This document shows positions 31,662 through 33,487 of a DNA stretch of 33,487 bases, in pieces. The position numbers and the translations under genes were made by a program. Numbering within the stretch: position 1 is the stretch's first letter; every line of letters starts with the position of its first letter. The stretch spans positions 1-33,487 of the forward strand of contig DASRFA010000055.1 of the NCBI GenBank assembly GCA_035651755.1, given 5' to 3'. The stretch comes from DASRFA01 sp035651755 (GTDB lineage: Bacteria; Desulfobacterota; Binatia; UBA12015). The notes under the pieces are model-generated. The model was not told where the DNA came from, searched no databases, and saw only the letters and a list, made by a program, of their open reading frames with translations.

Positions 31662-32327
31662 ATGGACGAGCAAGCGAACGATTACTGGTCGCGCGTCGCG
31701 CGCCGGTACGACGACGTCGCCGACCTGCAGATCGGCCCGGCGACCCGTGGGCTCGTGCGCGAGCGCCTGGCGAAGGAAGGCTGGCTCGGCGACGTCGTCG
31801 AGCTCGGCTGCGGGAGCGGCTTCTACACGCCCGTTCTCGCTGCACACGCCGATCGCGTGCTCGCGACCGATTCGTCGCCCGGAATGGTGGATCTCGCGCG
31901 CGAGCGCGTCGCGTCGGACCGCGTGCGCTTCCAGGTCGAGGACTGCGAGAAGACGTCGCTGCCGGACGGCTCGTTCGACACCGCGTTCATGGCGCTCGTG
32001 ATCCACTTCACCGACGCGGCCCGGGCGCTCGCCGAGATGCGCCGCATCCTGAAGCCGGGTGGGACGCTGATCCTCGCGAACCTCGACTTCCTCGCTCTCC
32101 GCGGCTTCGATCGCGTTCGGTGCTTCGCCCGGATCACCTACCGCGGCATCATCGGCTACCGGACGGGCCCACCGCCGCGCGGGCTGAGCGGCGTGCTGGA
32201 CGAGGAGCGTCTGCGGGAGCTCCTCGCGCGCTCGGGCTTCGAGGTCGCGACCGTCGAGACGTTTCGCGACCCCGCGCGCTCGTCCTACATCCCGGTCCAG
32301 TACGTGAAGGCCGTGCGCGCGGCGTGA
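31662..32327 (+). CDS. Class I SAM-dependent methyltransferase
   Basis: A 221-residue methyltransferase of the Methyltransf_11/25 type. Motif I is VVELGCGSGFYT (45-56). The acidic end of the second strand is VLATDSSPGM. Motif II/III follows as SLPDGSFDTAFMALVIHF, then MRRILKPGGTLILAN. The N-terminus (ANDYWSRVARRYDDVA) resembles enzymes acting on small molecules such as quinones or lipids. The substrate is not evident. GTG 31653 is an alternative start three codons upstream. Its stop and that of the persulfide dioxygenase gene on the other strand are one base apart. Confidence 0.88.
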   Translation: MDEQANDYWSRVARRYDDVADLQIGPATRGLVRERLAKEGWLGDVVELGCGSGFYTPVLAAHADRVLATDSSPGMVDLARERVASDRVRFQVEDCEKTSLPDGSFDTAFMALVIHFTDAARALAEMRRILKPGGTLILANLDFLALRGFDRVRCFARITYRGIIGYRTGPPPRGLSGVLDEERLRELLARSGFEVATVETFRDPARSSYIPVQYVKAVRAA

Positions 32328-32328
32328 T

Positions 32329-33393
32329 TCACGCCCGGGGCCGCGCTGCGGCCGGCGCCGCCGGGCCACTCGCCGAGGGGTACGCGGCCTCGACCCACGC
32401 CTTCATGCCGCCGTCGAGCGCGACCGTGCGCGTGTAGCCCATCGAGCGCAGCGTCGCGGCGGCGAGCGTCGAGACCTTGCCGAGCTCGCAGTAGACGACG
32501 ATGCGCACCGTCGGATCGGGCAGCACCGAGTCCACGCGCAGCTCGATCTGCCCGCGCGGCAGGTGGAGCGCGCCCGGAAGGTGGGCGCGCTCGAACGCGT
32601 CGCGCTCGCGGACGTCGAGCACGACGACGTCCGGGTCGCCGCGCTCGATGCGGCGGCGCACCTCGTCCATCCCCATGAACGGCACCTCGCGCGCGGCCTC
32701 CGCGATGAGCTGCTGGACGGTCTTGCCGCCGGTGCGGTTGGTGCGAAGCGCTTCCGTCAGGTGCTCCGGCATCGCGATGTCGAGCCCGCGCATGAGGGCG
32801 ACGAACGCGTCGCGCTCGCTCTTCGCGAGGCGCGGGTTCGACGCCTTCTCGGCGCCGATCGTCGTCGACGAGCGCTGCTTGTAGTCGTGCGCCGGGAAGA
32901 CGACGAGCCCGTCGTCGAGGAGGAGGAGCTTCCCGAAGAGGCTCTCGTGCAGCGCCTCCGGGTCGCCCGTCGGCAGGTCGGTCCGGCCGGTCGCGCCGAT
33001 GAGCAGCGTGTCGCCGGTCAGGACGCGATCCGGGAGGACGAGGCACATCGAGTCCTCGGTGTGGCCGGGCGTGTGCAGCACGCCGACCCGGAGGTCGCCG
33101 ATCGCGAGGCTCTCGCCGTCGTCGACGCGGAAGTCGGCGAACGGCGCCGCCGCGGCGCGATGCATGACGATGTGCGCGCGCAGCTCGTGCGCGAGCTCGC
33201 GCGCCGCCGAGAAGTGGTCGGCGTGGGTGTGCGTCTCGATCACGTAGCGGATGCGGACGCCCTTCTCGCGCGCGAGCGCGAGATAGCGGTCGAGCTGGTC
33301 GAGCGCGGGGTCGACGATCGCGCCGGCGCAGCTCCGCTCGCAGCCGATGACGTACGAGAGGCAGCCGCCGGACCGGACCTGCTCGAAGTGCAC
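32329..33393 (-). CDS. Persulfide dioxygenase-rhodanese fusion (ETHE1-like)
   Basis: A 354-residue two-domain protein. Residues 1-230 are an ETHE1-type metallo-hydrolase fold with a mononuclear iron site: H55/H57/D59/H60 in ETHTHADH, H111 in TPGHTED, D128 in TGDTLLIGATGRTDL and H169 in FPAHDYK. It oxidises glutathione persulfide to sulfite. Residues about 240-345 are a rhodanese domain with active Cys C302 in VVYCELGKVS and the closing LDGGMKAWV, which transfers sulfane sulfur. Such fusions detoxify sulfide and persulfide. GTG 33393 has no ribosome site, but a TTGACA promoter predicts a transcript starting about two bases before it. Confidence 0.94.
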   Translation of the reverse strand: MHFEQVRSGGCLSYVIGCERSCAGAIVDPALDQLDRYLALAREKGVRIRYVIETHTHADHFSAARELAHELRAHIVMHRAAAAPFADFRVDDGESLAIGDLRVGVLHTPGHTEDSMCLVLPDRVLTGDTLLIGATGRTDLPTGDPEALHESLFGKLLLLDDGLVVFPAHDYKQRSSTTIGAEKASNPRLAKSERDAFVALMRGLDIAMPEHLTEALRTNRTGGKTVQQLIAEAAREVPFMGMDEVRRRIERGDPDVVVLDVRERDAFERAHLPGALHLPRGQIELRVDSVLPDPTVRIVVYCELGKVSTLAAATLRSMGYTRTVALDGGMKAWVEAAYPSASGPAAPAAARPRA

Positions 33394-33401
33394 GGCGTCC
33401 A

Positions 33402-33431
33402 GTCGTACGGGCGACGGCCGTGCGCTGTCAA
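33402..33431 (-). promoter_or_regulatory. Leaderless-type promoter of the persulfide dioxygenase-rhodanese gene
   Basis: The minus strand carries a perfect -35 TTGACA (33426-33431), an 18-base spacer and TACGAC (33402-33407). The predicted start is near 33395, two bases before the GTG. No sulfide-responsive operator is evident. The remaining bases to the window end show nothing else. Confidence 0.5.
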
Positions 33432-33487
33432 TCCGCGGGCGACCTGGGCGCGGTCCTTCGCGCCTGTGGACCGGTCGCGACCGCTCA

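Noticed and set aside
1..33487. tRNA, rRNA, CRISPR, insertion sequence or phage genes
   Set aside because: No CCA-ended cloverleaf, repeat-spacer array, transposase or integrase motif was seen by eye in the intergenic gaps, all of which are short.

Overview
This is a very GC-rich (roughly 70% or more) chromosomal stretch from a free-living, probably Gram-negative bacterium. Three things suggest a deltaproteobacterial-like or Myxococcota/Binatota-like lineage: secreted Cys-rich proteins with the CGNGxxEPGEECD repeat, an F420-type (DUF385) reductase, and large STAND-type ATPases with TPR-like arms. This placement is inference from gene style, not from a marker gene. I see no rRNA, tRNA, CRISPR, transposase or phage gene. 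The coding sequences alternate in short operons on both strands with small gaps. Most long open frames antisense to them are GC-driven shadows.

Layout. 58-4832: a minus-strand molybdopterin oxidoreductase and O-methyltransferase, diverging from a two-gene plus operon (VOC protein and a metallo-hydrolase with a flavodiiron-type metal site). 4963-7497: a secreted papain-like cysteine peptidase carrying an autotransporter-type beta repeat, closed by tandem hairpins. 7587-13996: housekeeping and accessory metabolism (large acyl-CoA dehydrogenase, VTT-domain membrane protein, glutathione S-transferase, glucose-6-phosphate isomerase, a possible small membrane protein, an aldo/keto reductase). 14080-16104: a secreted YWTD-propeller/Cys-rich protein. 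16198-18817: a D-aminoacylase-type amidohydrolase overlapping an RluA-type pseudouridine synthase whose frame is broken. 18835-27503: four minus-strand genes (two tandem giant STAND ATPase paralogs, an F420-type reductase and a ClC H+/Cl- exchanger). 27629-31178: a plus run with an ABC-2 exporter pair, frataxin (cyaY) and SelO. 31138-33393: a GFA-type zinc protein, a methyltransferase and a persulfide dioxygenase-rhodanese fusion.

Regulation. Several genes without a Shine-Dalgarno sequence have a TTGA(C/G)-like -35 and a weak -10 box whose predicted transcription start falls within about two bases of the start codon, so a leaderless promoter class is likely. Two of these promoters, for the aldo/keto reductase and for one STAND ATPase, share a 9 bp and a 10 bp block at identical spacing. 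Three gene pairs are joined by 4-base GTGA overlaps.

The points most worth a second look are the leaderless promoter pattern, the tandem STAND ATPases of which one has lost a coiled-coil insert, the secreted peptidase with a beta repeat but no barrel, the stand-alone flavodiiron-like domain, and the frameshifted RluA gene.
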